Part shown: positions 1 to 8,052 of the stretch, piece after piece | How positions within the stretch are numbered: the first letter of the stretch is position 1 | Layout of the letters: each line of letters begins with the position of its first letter | Assembly (NCBI RefSeq): GCF_029382225.1 | Contig: NZ_JARLTC010000012.1 | Span: 124,001 to 188,000, forward strand | Reading direction: 5' to 3' | Source of the DNA: Spongiactinospora sp. TRM90649 | GTDB taxonomy: Bacteria; Actinomycetota; Actinomycetes; Streptosporangiales; Streptosporangiaceae | Length of the DNA: 64,000 nucleotides | Position numbers and translations under genes: made by a program | Notes under the pieces: model-generated | Seen by the model: only the letters and a program-made list of their open reading frames with translations | Told to the model about the DNA's origin: nothing | Databases searched by the model: none

Positions 1-1
1 G

Positions 2-412
2 GCCATGGGCACGGTCGCCTACCTGCAACGGCCCGGAGACGAGGCGCAGGTGAGCCTGTTCACCGCGATCCCGCACGCCGACCGGCTGCTGGTGCGGAAG
101 GTCATCGATCACGTGGCCGGGCACCTGGCAGAGGATCTCGGCGTGGCCCGGCTGGCCGCGTTCGCCGGGGTCAGCGAACGCCATCTGAGCAGGCTGTTCG
201 CCGAGCACGTCGGCCGTACGCCCACGCGCGTGGTCCGCGACGCGCGGCTGCGGGCGGCCTCCCGGCTGCTCACCTCGACCCGCGAACCGGTCGCCGGGAT
301 CGCCCGGCGGTGCGGATTCGCCTCCGCCGAGTCCCTGCGGCAGGCATTCGTGACCTGGGCGGGCGTCTCGCCGTCCAGGTTCCGGGCCGCCGCCGTGGAA
401 CCGCGCGAATGA
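2..412 (+). CDS. GlxA-type AraC family transcriptional regulator, C-terminal part (5' truncated by window edge)
   Basis: The reading frame is open to the left edge, so the visible part is probably only the C-terminal half of a longer protein. It begins near a YLQRPG segment, which in GlxA-type regulators closes the DJ-1/PfpI-like N-terminal domain. Two AraC helix-turn-helix motifs follow, about residues 28-75 (LARLAAFAGVSERHLSRLF-like) and 76-125 (IARRCGFASAESLRQAF, then GVSPSRFR). These bind DNA; the missing N-terminal domain would sense a ligand. An ATG at position 5 exists, but a start there would remove the sensor domain. The stop lies 19 bases before the next gene, which runs in the same direction. 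Confidence 0.85.
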   Translation, partial: AMGTVAYLQRPGDEAQVSLFTAIPHADRLLVRKVIDHVAGHLAEDLGVARLAAFAGVSERHLSRLFAEHVGRTPTRVVRDARLRAASRLLTSTREPVAGIARRCGFASAESLRQAFVTWAGVSPSRFRAAAVEPRE

Positions 413-431
413 CACCGGATAAGGTGGTTAC

Positions 432-1025
432 ATGCCGTCGAGAACACGGGTCCTGACGGGTCACGACGGGCAGCGGTTCGCCTTCGACCCGGGAAGCTTC
501 TGCCTGGAGCTGCTGCTCACCGGCGGCCCCGGGAAGTTCGCGCGCCACGAGATCCTGCACACCCCCGACGACCTGGCCCGCTGGCTGGCCGACTCCCGGC
601 TCGCCGCCGTCGCCCCGCTCGACGACCTGCGCATCGACCACTCCGAGCTGGCCGCGATCCGGCGGTTCCGCGACACGATGCTGACCGTCGCCCAGGCCAT
701 GGCGCACGGCGAGCGGCCCGCCGCCGAGGCGCTTGACGTGGTCAACGAAGGCGCGACCGCGTTCCCCCGGCCGCGTATCGACCCGGCCACCGGGAGCCGC
801 GCCTGGGCGGGGCCGGTGACCGGCGCACAGATCCTCGGGGCCGCCGCGGCCGACGCCATCGACATGCTCACCGGCCCCCACAGGGACCGGATCCGCGAAT
901 GCGCGGCCTCCGACTGCCTGCTGCTGTTCCTCGACACCTCGCGCCCCGGCAGGCGGCGCTGGTGCTCGATGGAGCGCTGCGGCAACCGGCAGAAGGTCAG
1001 CGCCTACCGCGCCCGCCGGGCCTGA
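432..1025 (+). CDS. CGNR zinc finger / ABATE-domain putative transcriptional regulator
   Basis: A 197-residue protein with an all-alpha N-terminal ABATE-type region (stress-response domain, roughly residues 10-140) and a C-terminal CGNR zinc finger at about 155-195. The four metal ligands are visible as C-x4-C, then C-x4-C within WCSMERCGNR. The basic tail (KVSAYRARR) fits nucleic-acid binding. These proteins are common actinobacterial regulators with mostly unknown targets. The 3' end overlaps the convergent synthase gene by 29 bases. A second CGNR protein is encoded at 59882-60463. Confidence 0.88.
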   Translation: MPSRTRVLTGHDGQRFAFDPGSFCLELLLTGGPGKFARHEILHTPDDLARWLADSRLAAVAPLDDLRIDHSELAAIRRFRDTMLTVAQAMAHGERPAAEALDVVNEGATAFPRPRIDPATGSRAWAGPVTGAQILGAAAADAIDMLTGPHRDRIRECAASDCLLLFLDTSRPGRRRWCSMERCGNRQKVSAYRARRA

Positions 1026-2727
1026 GGCGAGGTCCGCCGATGAACGCCTCGGCCCGCAGGGCGGCCAGCCCGATCCTGGGCAGGTCGCGGGTCGCCGGGT
1101 AGATCAGGAACCTGGGCTCCCAGCGCGGCTGGAACTTCGAGTTGAACCGGTAGAGCGACTCGATCTGGAGCCACCGGGACAGGAAGATCAGTACAGCCCG
1201 CCACGCGCGCCGGATCGGCCCCGCGCCCAGCCGCTCCCCTCTGGCCAGCGCCGACCGGAATATCGCGAAGTTCAGCGAGACGGCGGACACTCCGAGCGCC
1301 GGGGCCGCCTGGAGCACCTTCACGATCAGCAGTTCGTTGAGCCCGGGGGCGCCGCCCCGTTCGCGCCGCATCAGGTCGAGCGACAGGCCGTGCGCGCCCC
1401 ACGGGACGAAGTGCAGCATCGCCGCCGGCCGGGATCCGTCTTCGGCCTCGCCGTCGGGGCCCCGGGCGGTGGCGAGGACGCATCCGGAATCGGCGGGGTC
1501 GCCCATCCGGCCGAGGGCCATGGAGAAGCCGCGCTCCCGCGCGGTGCCACGCCAGGCCCGCGCGGCGTGGCGGAGGTGTTCCCACTCGGGCGCGCCGATG
1601 TCGGCGGCCCACCTCACCTCGCAGGTGTAGCCGGCGCGCTCGGTGCGGTGGACCATCTGCCGGACGTTGCGCATGGCTCTGCCTTCGAGGTGGAAACCGG
1701 CCACCTCCACCACGGCCTCGTCGCCCATCTCCAGCGCGCGCAGGCCGGTCTCCCGGCTCCAGATCGTGCCGCCCTCCTCGCTGCAGCCGATCACGGCGGG
1801 CACCCAGGCGTGCCGTCCGGCCTTCGCGGTGAACTCCCTGATCGCCCCCGGCCACGCCTCGACGTCGCCGATGGGGTCGCCGCTGGCCAGCATCACCCCG
1901 CCCACCACCCGGTAGGCGATCGCGGCCTTCCCGGTCGGGGAGAAGATCACGCTCTTGTCCCGGCGCAGCGCGAAGTAGCCCAGCGAGTCGCGCGCCCCCT
2001 CGCGGTCGAGCAGGCACCGGACGGCCCGCTCCTCGTCGGGAGTGAGCGCGGCGATCGGGCGTTCCGGGCGCAAAACCAGATAGAGGGTGGTCACGGCGGT
2101 GAGCGCACCGAGCCCGGCCAGGGAGTAGGTGACCAGGTCGTCCGCGCGCGGCCCGATGAACGTGACCGGACCGGGCAGACCGGCCAGGCCGAGCAGCACC
2201 TGCGCGAGCCGGTCGGCGGGGGGCGCGGCGACCGCGTACGCGCTCACCATCAGGTAGCCGACGGCCACGGCGACCGTCGCCATGGCCAGGAAGACCCACA
2301 GGGCGCGCCAGCGGGTACGCGGGTCGGAGAGGGCCCGGAACTCGCTCCGGGCGGCCAGCAGCACGACGAACAGCCCGAGGGTGAGCGCCACGGTGAGCGG
2401 GTGCCCGCCGTGCAGCACCCCGGCCACCGCGCTCACCGGCAGCAGCACCATGATCAGCCGCCAGGCCCGCGCCTTCCCGCGCCGGAGCCCGTGCGCGAGC
2501 ATGACCAGCAGCACCCCCACGATCAGCGACGCCGCGCCCGCGATCGCCACGGCCCCGCCCGGCAGCACATCGGTGATCCCGGCCAGCCGCGTGCGGGCGA
2601 AGGCCGGATGCACGGCGCGCACGATGTCGAGCACGCCGATCACGAACGCCGACGTCCCCGCCAGCGTCCGCGCCCACGACCGCTCGCTCACCGTGGCGCG
2701 GTAGGGTGCGGTGATCCGCGGCGGCAT
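997..2727 (-). CDS. Phosphatidylglycerol lysyltransferase-like membrane protein (MprF C-terminal family)
   Basis: A 576-residue protein. About six hydrophobic segments occupy roughly residues 15-225, followed by a soluble DUF2156/LPG-synthase domain (about 240-550), recognisable by GYFALRRDKSVIFS, the GDPIGD turn and FNSKFQPRWEPRFL near the end. Family members transfer lysine (or another amino acid) from aminoacyl-tRNA to phosphatidylglycerol at the membrane, lowering surface negative charge and conferring resistance to cationic peptides. No lysyl-tRNA synthetase domain is fused, unlike mycobacterial LysX. The ATG at 2727 is chosen because the membrane domain begins just after it and a purine-rich GGGCGG precedes it; longer frames run into the neighbouring permease remnant. 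Confidence 0.85.
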   Translation of the reverse strand: MPPRITAPYRATVSERSWARTLAGTSAFVIGVLDIVRAVHPAFARTRLAGITDVLPGGAVAIAGAASLIVGVLLVMLAHGLRRGKARAWRLIMVLLPVSAVAGVLHGGHPLTVALTLGLFVVLLAARSEFRALSDPRTRWRALWVFLAMATVAVAVGYLMVSAYAVAAPPADRLAQVLLGLAGLPGPVTFIGPRADDLVTYSLAGLGALTAVTTLYLVLRPERPIAALTPDEERAVRCLLDREGARDSLGYFALRRDKSVIFSPTGKAAIAYRVVGGVMLASGDPIGDVEAWPGAIREFTAKAGRHAWVPAVIGCSEEGGTIWSRETGLRALEMGDEAVVEVAGFHLEGRAMRNVRQMVHRTERAGYTCEVRWAADIGAPEWEHLRHAARAWRGTARERGFSMALGRMGDPADSGCVLATARGPDGEAEDGSRPAAMLHFVPWGAHGLSLDLMRRERGGAPGLNELLIVKVLQAAPALGVSAVSLNFAIFRSALARGERLGAGPIRRAWRAVLIFLSRWLQIESLYRFNSKFQPRWEPRFLIYPATRDLPRIGLAALRAEAFIGGPRLRPGGRGRR

Positions 2728-2775
2728 GTGGGATGACCGCCCTTTACCCGGATCGCCGCTGGTTGCGCGGGGGCC

Positions 2776-3528
2776 GTGCACGGGCAAACCTTCCGTCAAG
2801 CCGGCTGCACCGCGCTGACCGGAGTGGAGGCCATCTCCAACGGCGTGCCCGCGTTCCGCCCGCCCAAGTCGCGCAACGCCGCGACCACCCTCGCGCTGAT
2901 GGGCCTCTGCGCGATCGTGATGTTCGCCGGGATCACCGCGCTGGCGCTGATCTCGGACGTTCACCTGGCGGCCGACCCGTGCCAGTTCGCCGGCCCCGAG
3001 CACTGCACCACCGCGCCGCAGCGGACGGTGATCGCCCAGTTGGCCGCCGCCGTCCTGGGCGGTTCCCACAGCTTCGGCTTCTACCTGACGCAGGCGGCGA
3101 CCGCGCTGATCCTGATCCTGGCCGTGAACACCGCCTTCAACGGCTTCCCGCTGCTCGCCTCCGTGCTCGCCAGGCACCACTACCTGCCCCGCCAGCTCTA
3201 CACGCGCGGCGACCGGCTGGTCTTCTCCAACGGCGTGATCGCCCTGGCCGCCGCCGCCGAACTGCTGCTGTGGGCCTTCCGGGCGTCTGTGACCCATCTG
3301 ATCCACCTGTACATCCTCGGCGTCTTCACCTCCTTCACGTTCTCTCAGATCGGCATGGTCCGCCACTGAACCGGGCTGCTGCGGAGCGAGACCTCGGCCG
3401 CCGCGCGCCGGTCCATGCACACCGCGCGGACGATCAACGCCACCGGGGCGGTGGTCACCCTCGGAGCCGTGCGGCGCGGCCAGCCGGATCCGGAGCCCGC
3501 CGGTACGGCGAGCGGCCCGTCGTCCTGA
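2776..3528 (+). pseudogene. Amino-acid permease (APC family) remnant with premature stop
   Basis: The frame encodes a middle piece of a large APC-type permease. It has the segment TALTGVEAISNGVPAF, three hydrophobic helices and NTAFNGFPLLASVLARHHYLP, all typical of a longer (about 600 residue) transporter. It has no N-terminal helices and no convincing start. A TGA at 3367-3369 interrupts it after MVRH, where relatives usually have tryptophan, suggesting TGG became TGA. In-frame similarity continues after the stop (TGLLRSETSAAARRSMHTARTINATG) until about 3460 and then fades. This is a decayed gene with both ends lost. Confidence 0.85.
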
Positions 3529-3531
3529 CCG

Positions 3532-3545
3532 GGGACCATGGTCCC
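3532..3545. promoter_or_regulatory. DevR/DosR-box-like palindrome upstream of the DevR-type gene
   Basis: GGGACCATGGTCCC is a perfect 14-base palindrome. It matches the core of the mycobacterial DosR/DevR box (GGGAC-N4-GTCCC), and its end is 37 bases before the ATG of the NarL/DevR-type response regulator. Autoregulation is the simplest reading. A near-identical box sits at 4462-4475. Confidence 0.7.
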
Positions 3546-3582
3546 TACCGGGTCACGCCGTGGAGAGGATAGCGTCAGAGGC

Positions 3583-4236
3583 ATGATTCGCGTGTTCCTC
3601 GTAGACGATCACGAAGTAGTCCGCCGTGGCGTGGCCGCGCTGCTCGGGTCGGAGGACGACATCGAGATCATCGGCGAAGCCGGCACCGCCGAGTCCGCCA
3701 TCGCCCGGATACCGGCGCTCAAGCCCGACGTCGCCGTCCTCGACGTGCGGCTGCCCGACGGCAACGGCGTCGACGTCTGCCGCGAGGTCCGCTCCCGGCT
3801 GCCCGGCCTCGCCTGCCTGATGCTCACCTCCTACGCCGACGACGACGCCCTCTTCGACGCCGTCATGGCCGGGGCGGCCGGATACGTCCTGAAGCAGATC
3901 CACGGCTCCGACCTGGTCGGCGCGGTCCGCACGGTCGCCGCCGGGCAGTCGCTGCTCGACCCGGCCACCACCGCCGCCATGCTCACCCGCCTGCGCGAGC
4001 AGGCCGCCCGCCGCGACCCGCTGGCCGCGCTCAGCGAGCAGGAGCGGCACATCCTCGACCTCATCGGCGAGGGGCTGACCAACCGGCAGATCGGCGAGCG
4101 GCTGTTCCTGGCGGAGAAGACGGTCAAGAACTACGTCTCCAGCCTGCTCAGCAAGCTCGGCATGCAGCGCCGCACCCAGGCCGCCGCGCTGGCCGCCCGG
4201 ATGGCCGCCGACCCAAAGGGCGACCGCCGCAAGTGA
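3583..4236 (+). CDS. DevR/DosR-like NarL-family response regulator
   Basis: A 217-residue response regulator. The receiver domain (1-120) has the acidic pair in FLVDDHE, the phospho-acceptor aspartate in VAVLDVRLPDG and the lysine in YVLKQI. The C-terminal LuxR-type HTH (about 148-210) reads LSEQERHILDLIGEGLTNRQIGERL, then KTVKNYVSSLLSKLGM, very like mycobacterial DevR. The ATG at 3583 is chosen because MIRVFLVDDHE begins the receiver domain. No sensor kinase gene is adjacent, so it is an orphan here. DevR-type boxes at 3532 and 4462, and a weaker one at 56833, suggest it controls itself, the neighbouring nitroreductase remnant and perhaps the universal stress gene. Confidence 0.9.
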   Translation: MIRVFLVDDHEVVRRGVAALLGSEDDIEIIGEAGTAESAIARIPALKPDVAVLDVRLPDGNGVDVCREVRSRLPGLACLMLTSYADDDALFDAVMAGAAGYVLKQIHGSDLVGAVRTVAAGQSLLDPATTAAMLTRLREQAARRDPLAALSEQERHILDLIGEGLTNRQIGERLFLAEKTVKNYVSSLLSKLGMQRRTQAAALAARMAADPKGDRRK

Positions 4237-4251
4237 CCGCCGCCCGCCCGG

Positions 4252-4450
4252 TCACCGGCCGGGCGGCTCGCCGCCGGCGCGGGCCCGCGGCAGGTCGTCG
4301 ATCGTCGCGGTGGCGTCGTAGACCCACATCCCGTCGCGCCGCTCGACCCGCCAGGCCAGCGGATCGACACGCGACCACGTCGCCGCGCCCGCCTCCAGCC
4401 GCGCCACGGCCTCGCCGTCGAACCCCGGCCGCTCGCACAGCCCGAGCAGC
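4252..4450 (-). pseudogene. Unidentified truncated reading frame
   Basis: The minus frame from about 4450 to 4252 reads like real protein (GLLGLCERPGFDGEAV, ATWSRVDPLAWRVERRDG, MWVYDATATIDDL), with a hydrophobic/charged pattern unlike the frames around it. It has no start codon or ribosome site and loses coding character at the DevR-like box at 4462. I read it as the C-terminal remnant of a gene whose family I do not recognise. It could instead be chance coding-like GC-rich sequence. The rest of 4237-4607 holds only the box and the leader of the next remnant. Confidence 0.35.
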
Positions 4451-4461
4451 CCCGCCCCCGG

Positions 4462-4475
4462 GGGACCAAGGTCCC
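4462..4475. promoter_or_regulatory. DevR/DosR-box-like palindrome upstream of the nitroreductase remnant
   Basis: GGGACCAAGGTCCC has the same GGGACC/GGTCCC arms as the box at 3532 and lies about 130 bases before the start of an Acg-like nitroreductase remnant. In Mycobacterium tuberculosis acg (Rv2032) belongs to the DosR regulon, so the arrangement is coherent. Confidence 0.65.
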
Positions 4476-4607
4476 GGCGGTTCGGCGCTCCCGCGCCACA
4501 GGCCCTGCCCGGTCCGGGACCTTCGGCACCCTCGCGGTGGATCGTCCGCCCTGTCCGCGTCCGGACCGTCTCCGGCAGCGTTGGTGGCGAGATCAAGGAG
4601 GTGTGCC

Positions 4608-4943
4608 GTGCGATCTTCGCTGACCACCGGGGCGGGAGTCAGGCGGCTGTTCGTCGCCGCCGGTCAGGCCCCTCGGTGCACAACACCCAGCCGTGGCGGT
4701 TCGGCACGAAGGACGTACCTCACCCTGTGGGGCGACCCCGACCGCAGGCTGCGGGTCGGCGACCCCCGCGGCCGGTCGTTGCACGTGAGCTGCGGCGCGG
4801 CGCTGTTCAACCTGCGCCTGGCGCTCCGGGTGGCCGGGTGGCTGCCGGACGTGCTGACGCTGCCGGGCAAGGACCCGTGGCTGCTGGCCGCCCTGCGACC
4901 GGCGGCGCGAGGGCCGGCGGGGACGGGCAACCCGTCGATCTGA
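4608..4943 (+). pseudogene. Acg-like FMN nitroreductase, frameshifted and truncated
   Basis: A strong ribosome site (AAGGAGGT, 4595-4602) precedes a GTG at 4608. The frame gives GVRRLFVAAGQ, then leaves the family pattern for about 13 codons, while the next frame (about 4667-4708) gives PSVHNTQPWRFGTKD, the FMN-binding motif of this family. The first frame then resumes with YLTLWGDPDRRLRVGDPRG and SCGAALFNLRLALRVAG. Two compensating single-base changes therefore destroy the cofactor motif. The frame ends near residue 111, while Acg-type proteins run to about 330 residues. Both lesions mark it as a pseudogene. A DevR-like box lies upstream at 4462. Confidence 0.8.
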
Positions 4944-5029
4944 CCGCCGAGGCGAGCGCGGCGGAGCTGCGCTGGCGGTCGGCGGCCTGCGCACGGTCCC
5001 GGTCCGCTGGTGACCCCGGACCGGACGGC

Positions 5030-5386
5030 TCAGCGCCGCCGTTTCGACGCGCACGCGACGCAGGTCGTGGTGGCGGGCAGGATCGACAGCCGCTCGCCGG
5101 CGATCCGCCGCCCGCAGGAGGCGCACACCCCGTAGGTGCCGTCACGCAGCCGCTCTTCGGCGCGGTCGAGCTCGGCCAGGTGGGCGAGCGCCTGGTCGAG
5201 AAGGGCCTGCAGATGCGCTCGCTCGAAGGCGGTGGAGGTGCCCTCCGGGTCGTGTTCGTCGTCGGCCGACGAGGACGCCGAGGCCACGATCTCGTCTCGG
5301 TCACCGCGCAGCGTGGCGATCCGGGCCGTGGTCGCCCGCCGATCGGCTTCGAGCCGCTCGCGTACGGCCCCCTCCTCCTCCGTCAC
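5030..5386 (-). CDS. TraR/DksA-family zinc finger protein
   Basis: A 118-residue protein with a long helical, acidic N-terminal part (residues 1-75, containing a SSSADDEHDPEGTS stretch) and a C-terminal C4 zinc finger (CASCGRRI ... CVAC, about 87-112). This is the DksA/TraR layout; such proteins can bind in the RNA polymerase secondary channel and modulate transcription under stress. Actinobacterial members are small and mostly uncharacterised, with CarD and RbpA taking over much of the classical DksA role. The ATG at 5386 fits the family length. It converges on the nitroreductase remnant. Confidence 0.85.
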   Translation of the reverse strand: MTEEEGAVRERLEADRRATTARIATLRGDRDEIVASASSSADDEHDPEGTSTAFERAHLQALLDQALAHLAELDRAEERLRDGTYGVCASCGRRIAGERLSILPATTTCVACASKRRR

Positions 5387-5400
5387 GCCTTCAGGCTATG

Positions 5401-5976
5401 TCAGGAGGTCGGGCAGGTCGGGGAGGGGGCCTGGCCGGTGAGATACGCGGCGCGTTCGGCGGTGTTCAGGTCACGGCGCACGGCCGCGCAGATGGCGGCG
5501 ATCGCCGTGTCCGGGGCGGCGACGGCGGCCAGCGGGCGGACGTCCCACGATGTGCCGCCCCGGCGCAGCGTGCCGCCGTCTGGGGTGAAGGCGAGGGTGC
5601 GCCGGCCGTTCGCCATGAGCCCCGGGTCGTCCTGTGCCCCCGGGAACGTGATGAGGTGCCGTCCCGACGTGACATCCCACAACGCCGTCTGGCCGCACGA
5701 GTCGGAGACCGCCACGGTCCTGCCCAGCGGGTCGAAGGCGGCCTCGGCGACGAGCGGACCGCTGCCGTCCGGGCAGCCGCCGATCTGGGCGCGGGTCGTC
5801 CGCCCGGTCCGCCGGTTCCACGTCCAGACGAGCCCGTTCGCGTCGATCGCGACGAGCTCGTCGCCCGCGAGGGCCAGGGCCTCGCTCTCGCGCCGGGGGA
5901 AGTCCGGCGGCGCGGGCAGCACCGCGCCGGTCGTCGCGTCCCAGAGGCCCAGGTCGCCGCCGCCGGCAACCGCCGG
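5401..5976 (-). pseudogene. C-terminal remnant of a WD40-repeat protein
   Basis: The frame has WD40 blades with LWDATTGAVLP, VWTWNRRTGRT, AVSDSCGQTALWDVTSGRHL and TSWDVRP. It ends in an AICAAVRRDLNTAERAAYLTGQ-C type tail usual for long actinobacterial WD40 proteins (often fused to kinases, proteases or NACHT domains). Only about two blades remain. It has no start codon of its own and begins directly after the TGA of the sigma factor gene, in the same reading frame. A deletion seems to have joined the two genes. Internal ATG starts (for example 5922) are possible, but no domain would be complete. Confidence 0.75.
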
Positions 5977-7197
5977 TCAATCCGCAGGGTCATCCAGGCG
6001 GCGGCGCAGATGCTCGGCGAGCGGCTCGTTCAGGCCGGTGGCGATGGCCTGGTGGAGCGCCTCGGCCGCCGGCTCCGGGCGGCCGAGGCGGTGCAGCAGC
6101 TCGGCGCGAGAGGCGTGCCACCACGGGTAGCCGTCGAGGCCGTCGATCGCCTCGACCAGGGCGAGCGCGGCCCGCGGGCCGTCCCGTTCGGCCACGGCGG
6201 CGGCGCGGTTGAGCCGGGTGACCGGGGTGTCGTGCACGGTGAGCAGCACGTCGTACCAGGAGACGACCGCGTCCCAGTCGGTGTCGGCGTAGGAGGGGGC
6301 CAGCGCGTGACAGGCCGCGATGGCGGCCTGCACGGCGTAGGCGTCGGGCCGCCGTGGGGCGCGGCGCAGCGCCGCCCCGGCCAGGGTGACCCCCTCCCTG
6401 ATCCGCGCGGCGTCCCACAGCGACCGGTCCTGGTCTGCCAGGGGCACCACCCGGCCCTCAGCGTCCAGGCGGGCCGGACGGCGGGCGTCGTGCAGCGAGA
6501 GCAGCGCCAGCAGACCCAGCGCGGCGGCCTCGTCCGGCATCAGCTCGGCGAGCCGGCGGGCCAGCCGGATCGCCTCCTCGCTCAGCGCCACCCTGAGCAG
6601 GTCGGCCCCCGGCCCCGCCGTGTACCCCTCGTTGTAGATCAGGTAGATGGTCGCGGCAACGCCCGCCAGGCGGGCGGGCAGTTCCTCCGCGCCCGGCACC
6701 CGGTACGGGATCCGGGCGCGGAGGATCTTCTGCTTGGCGCGGGTGAGCCGCTTGGCCATGGTGGCCTCCGGCACCAGCAGGGCGCGGGCGATGTCGGCGG
6801 TGGACAGCCCGCCGAGGGTGCGCAGCGCCAGCGCGACCCGGGTCTCCGGTGACAGGGCCGGATGGCAGCAGGTGAACATCAGCCGCAGCAGGTCGTCGCG
6901 GACCACCTCGGCGGGCTCGGGCTCCACATCCAGGGACATGGTCGCCTGGACCTCCTTGCCGGTGCGGCCCGACTCCCGCCGCAGCAGGTCGATGGCGCGG
7001 CGCTTGGCGGTGACGGTGAGCCAGGCGCGCGGGTTCGGCGGCACGCCGTCGCGCGGCCAGCGCTCCAGCGCCCGCACGACGGCGTCCTGCACGGCGTCCT
7101 GGGCCAGGTCGATGTCGCCGGTGACGCGGATCAGCGTGGCCAGCACGCGGGTGCCCTCCTCGCGCACCAGCCGCTCGGCCGCCTCGCCCGCGCCCAC
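5977..7197 (-). CDS. ECF sigma factor of the ECF42 type (DGPF/YciI-linked, with C-terminal extension)
   Basis: A 406-residue sigma factor, about twice the length of a minimal ECF factor. Region 2 (roughly 15-85) contains DIDLAQDAVQDAVVRALERWP and PRAWLTVTAKRRAIDLLRR. Region 4 (about 115-170) has the ALRTLGGLSTADIARALLVPEATMAKRLTRAKQKI recognition helix. A long tetratricopeptide-like DUF6596 extension follows to the end. This architecture, and the YciI/DGPF gene just upstream, are the known signature of the ECF42 group. It has no visible anti-sigma partner; in this group the C-terminal extension is thought to govern activity. The GTG at 7197 starts 2 bases after the upstream stop. Its TGA is followed in frame by the WD40 remnant. 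Confidence 0.9.
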   Translation of the reverse strand: MGAGEAAERLVREEGTRVLATLIRVTGDIDLAQDAVQDAVVRALERWPRDGVPPNPRAWLTVTAKRRAIDLLRRESGRTGKEVQATMSLDVEPEPAEVVRDDLLRLMFTCCHPALSPETRVALALRTLGGLSTADIARALLVPEATMAKRLTRAKQKILRARIPYRVPGAEELPARLAGVAATIYLIYNEGYTAGPGADLLRVALSEEAIRLARRLAELMPDEAAALGLLALLSLHDARRPARLDAEGRVVPLADQDRSLWDAARIREGVTLAGAALRRAPRRPDAYAVQAAIAACHALAPSYADTDWDAVVSWYDVLLTVHDTPVTRLNRAAAVAERDGPRAALALVEAIDGLDGYPWWHASRAELLHRLGRPEPAAEALHQAIATGLNEPLAEHLRRRLDDPAD

Positions 7198-7199
7198 GC

Positions 7200-7553
7200 T
7201 CAGCCGCCGAGCGTGGGGTGCAGCGGCCGTACCTCGATCGTGCCGTACCAGGCGGCGGGGATCTTCGCGGCGACCGCGAGCGCCTCGTCGAGGTCGGCGC
7301 ACTCCAGCAGGAAGTAGCCGGTCAGCGCCTCCTTCGTCTCGGCGTACGGCCCGTCGCTGAGGATGGGGTCGCCGCCTTTGCCGTCGGGGACCCGCACGGT
7401 CGTGGCGGTCGCCGTCGGATACAGCGCGTGCCCGCCGCGCAGGATCGCGGCGTGAGCCTCCTCGAAGGCGGCGTACTCACGCAGGCCGTCGGCGTACTCC
7501 GGCCCCGACCAGTCCACCTCCTGGGTATAGGTGAGCGCGATGTAGAGCGGCAT
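7200..7553 (-). CDS. YciI-like DGPF-domain protein
   Basis: A 117-residue single-domain protein. The diagnostic motif is DGPYAETKE (residues about 64-72), followed by GYFLLECADLDEAL. DGPF proteins are ferredoxin-like fold relatives of YciI and are genetically tied to ECF42 sigma factors, as here. Their biochemical role is unsettled: sensing and enzymatic roles have both been suggested. The ATG overlaps the stop of the VOC gene (ATGA at 7550-7553), and the sigma factor GTG follows 2 bases after its own stop, so the three genes are translationally coupled. Confidence 0.9.
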   Translation of the reverse strand: MPLYIALTYTQEVDWSGPEYADGLREYAAFEEAHAAILRGGHALYPTATATTVRVPDGKGGDPILSDGPYAETKEALTGYFLLECADLDEALAVAAKIPAAWYGTIEVRPLHPTLGG

Positions 7554-7960
7554 CAGATCCTCCCGGTCTCGGCTGCGGTCTCGACGATCTCCAGCGTGTT
7601 GCCGTCGGGGTCGCGGAACTCGAACATGGCCGGGACGCCGTCCCAGCGCAGCACCTCGCCGGCGTCCACGCCGCCCCCGGTCAGTACGGCGTGCAGCGCC
7701 CCCGCGTCGGCCGTGGTCAGCCGGATCCCCGTCTCGACCCCGGCCGGGACGCTCTCCCGCGCGGGAACCAGGGCGATCGTCACCGCCGCCCCTCGCGGCG
7801 CCACCTCGATCCAGCGTCCGCCGAACCCCGGCAGCGGCGCGTCCGCCCGCTTCTCCATGCCCAGCGTGCCGGTGTAGAAGCCGACCGCCCGGTCCTGGTC
7901 GGTGACCGGCACCCCCACCGTGTGGACTCCGGTGACACGCGGCCCGTCGTGCTCGCTCAT
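7553..7960 (-). CDS. VOC-family (glyoxalase/bleomycin resistance) protein
   Basis: A 135-residue vicinal-oxygen-chelate protein, first gene of the VOC-YciI-ECF42 operon. The two beta-alpha-beta-beta-beta modules are visible: VHTVGVPVTDQDRAVGFYTGTLGMEK at the N-terminus and ...AMFEFRDPDGNTLEIVE at the C-terminus, with a histidine and a glutamate at usual metal-ligand positions. The substrate is unknown. Members may detoxify electrophiles or sequester antibiotics, and linkage to an ECF factor suggests stress-related expression. The ATG at 7960 follows GGAGGAACG. Confidence 0.85.
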   Translation of the reverse strand: MSEHDGPRVTGVHTVGVPVTDQDRAVGFYTGTLGMEKRADAPLPGFGGRWIEVAPRGAAVTIALVPARESVPAGVETGIRLTTADAGALHAVLTGGGVDAGEVLRWDGVPAMFEFRDPDGNTLEIVETAAETGRI

Positions 7961-8052
7961 GGTCGTTCCTCCGTCTCAGGGGGCTCTTGGCCCGTCTTCA
8001 CGAAGAGAACGAACGGTACCGGCCGCTTCTGGACACCTCGTCCCTGAGAATC

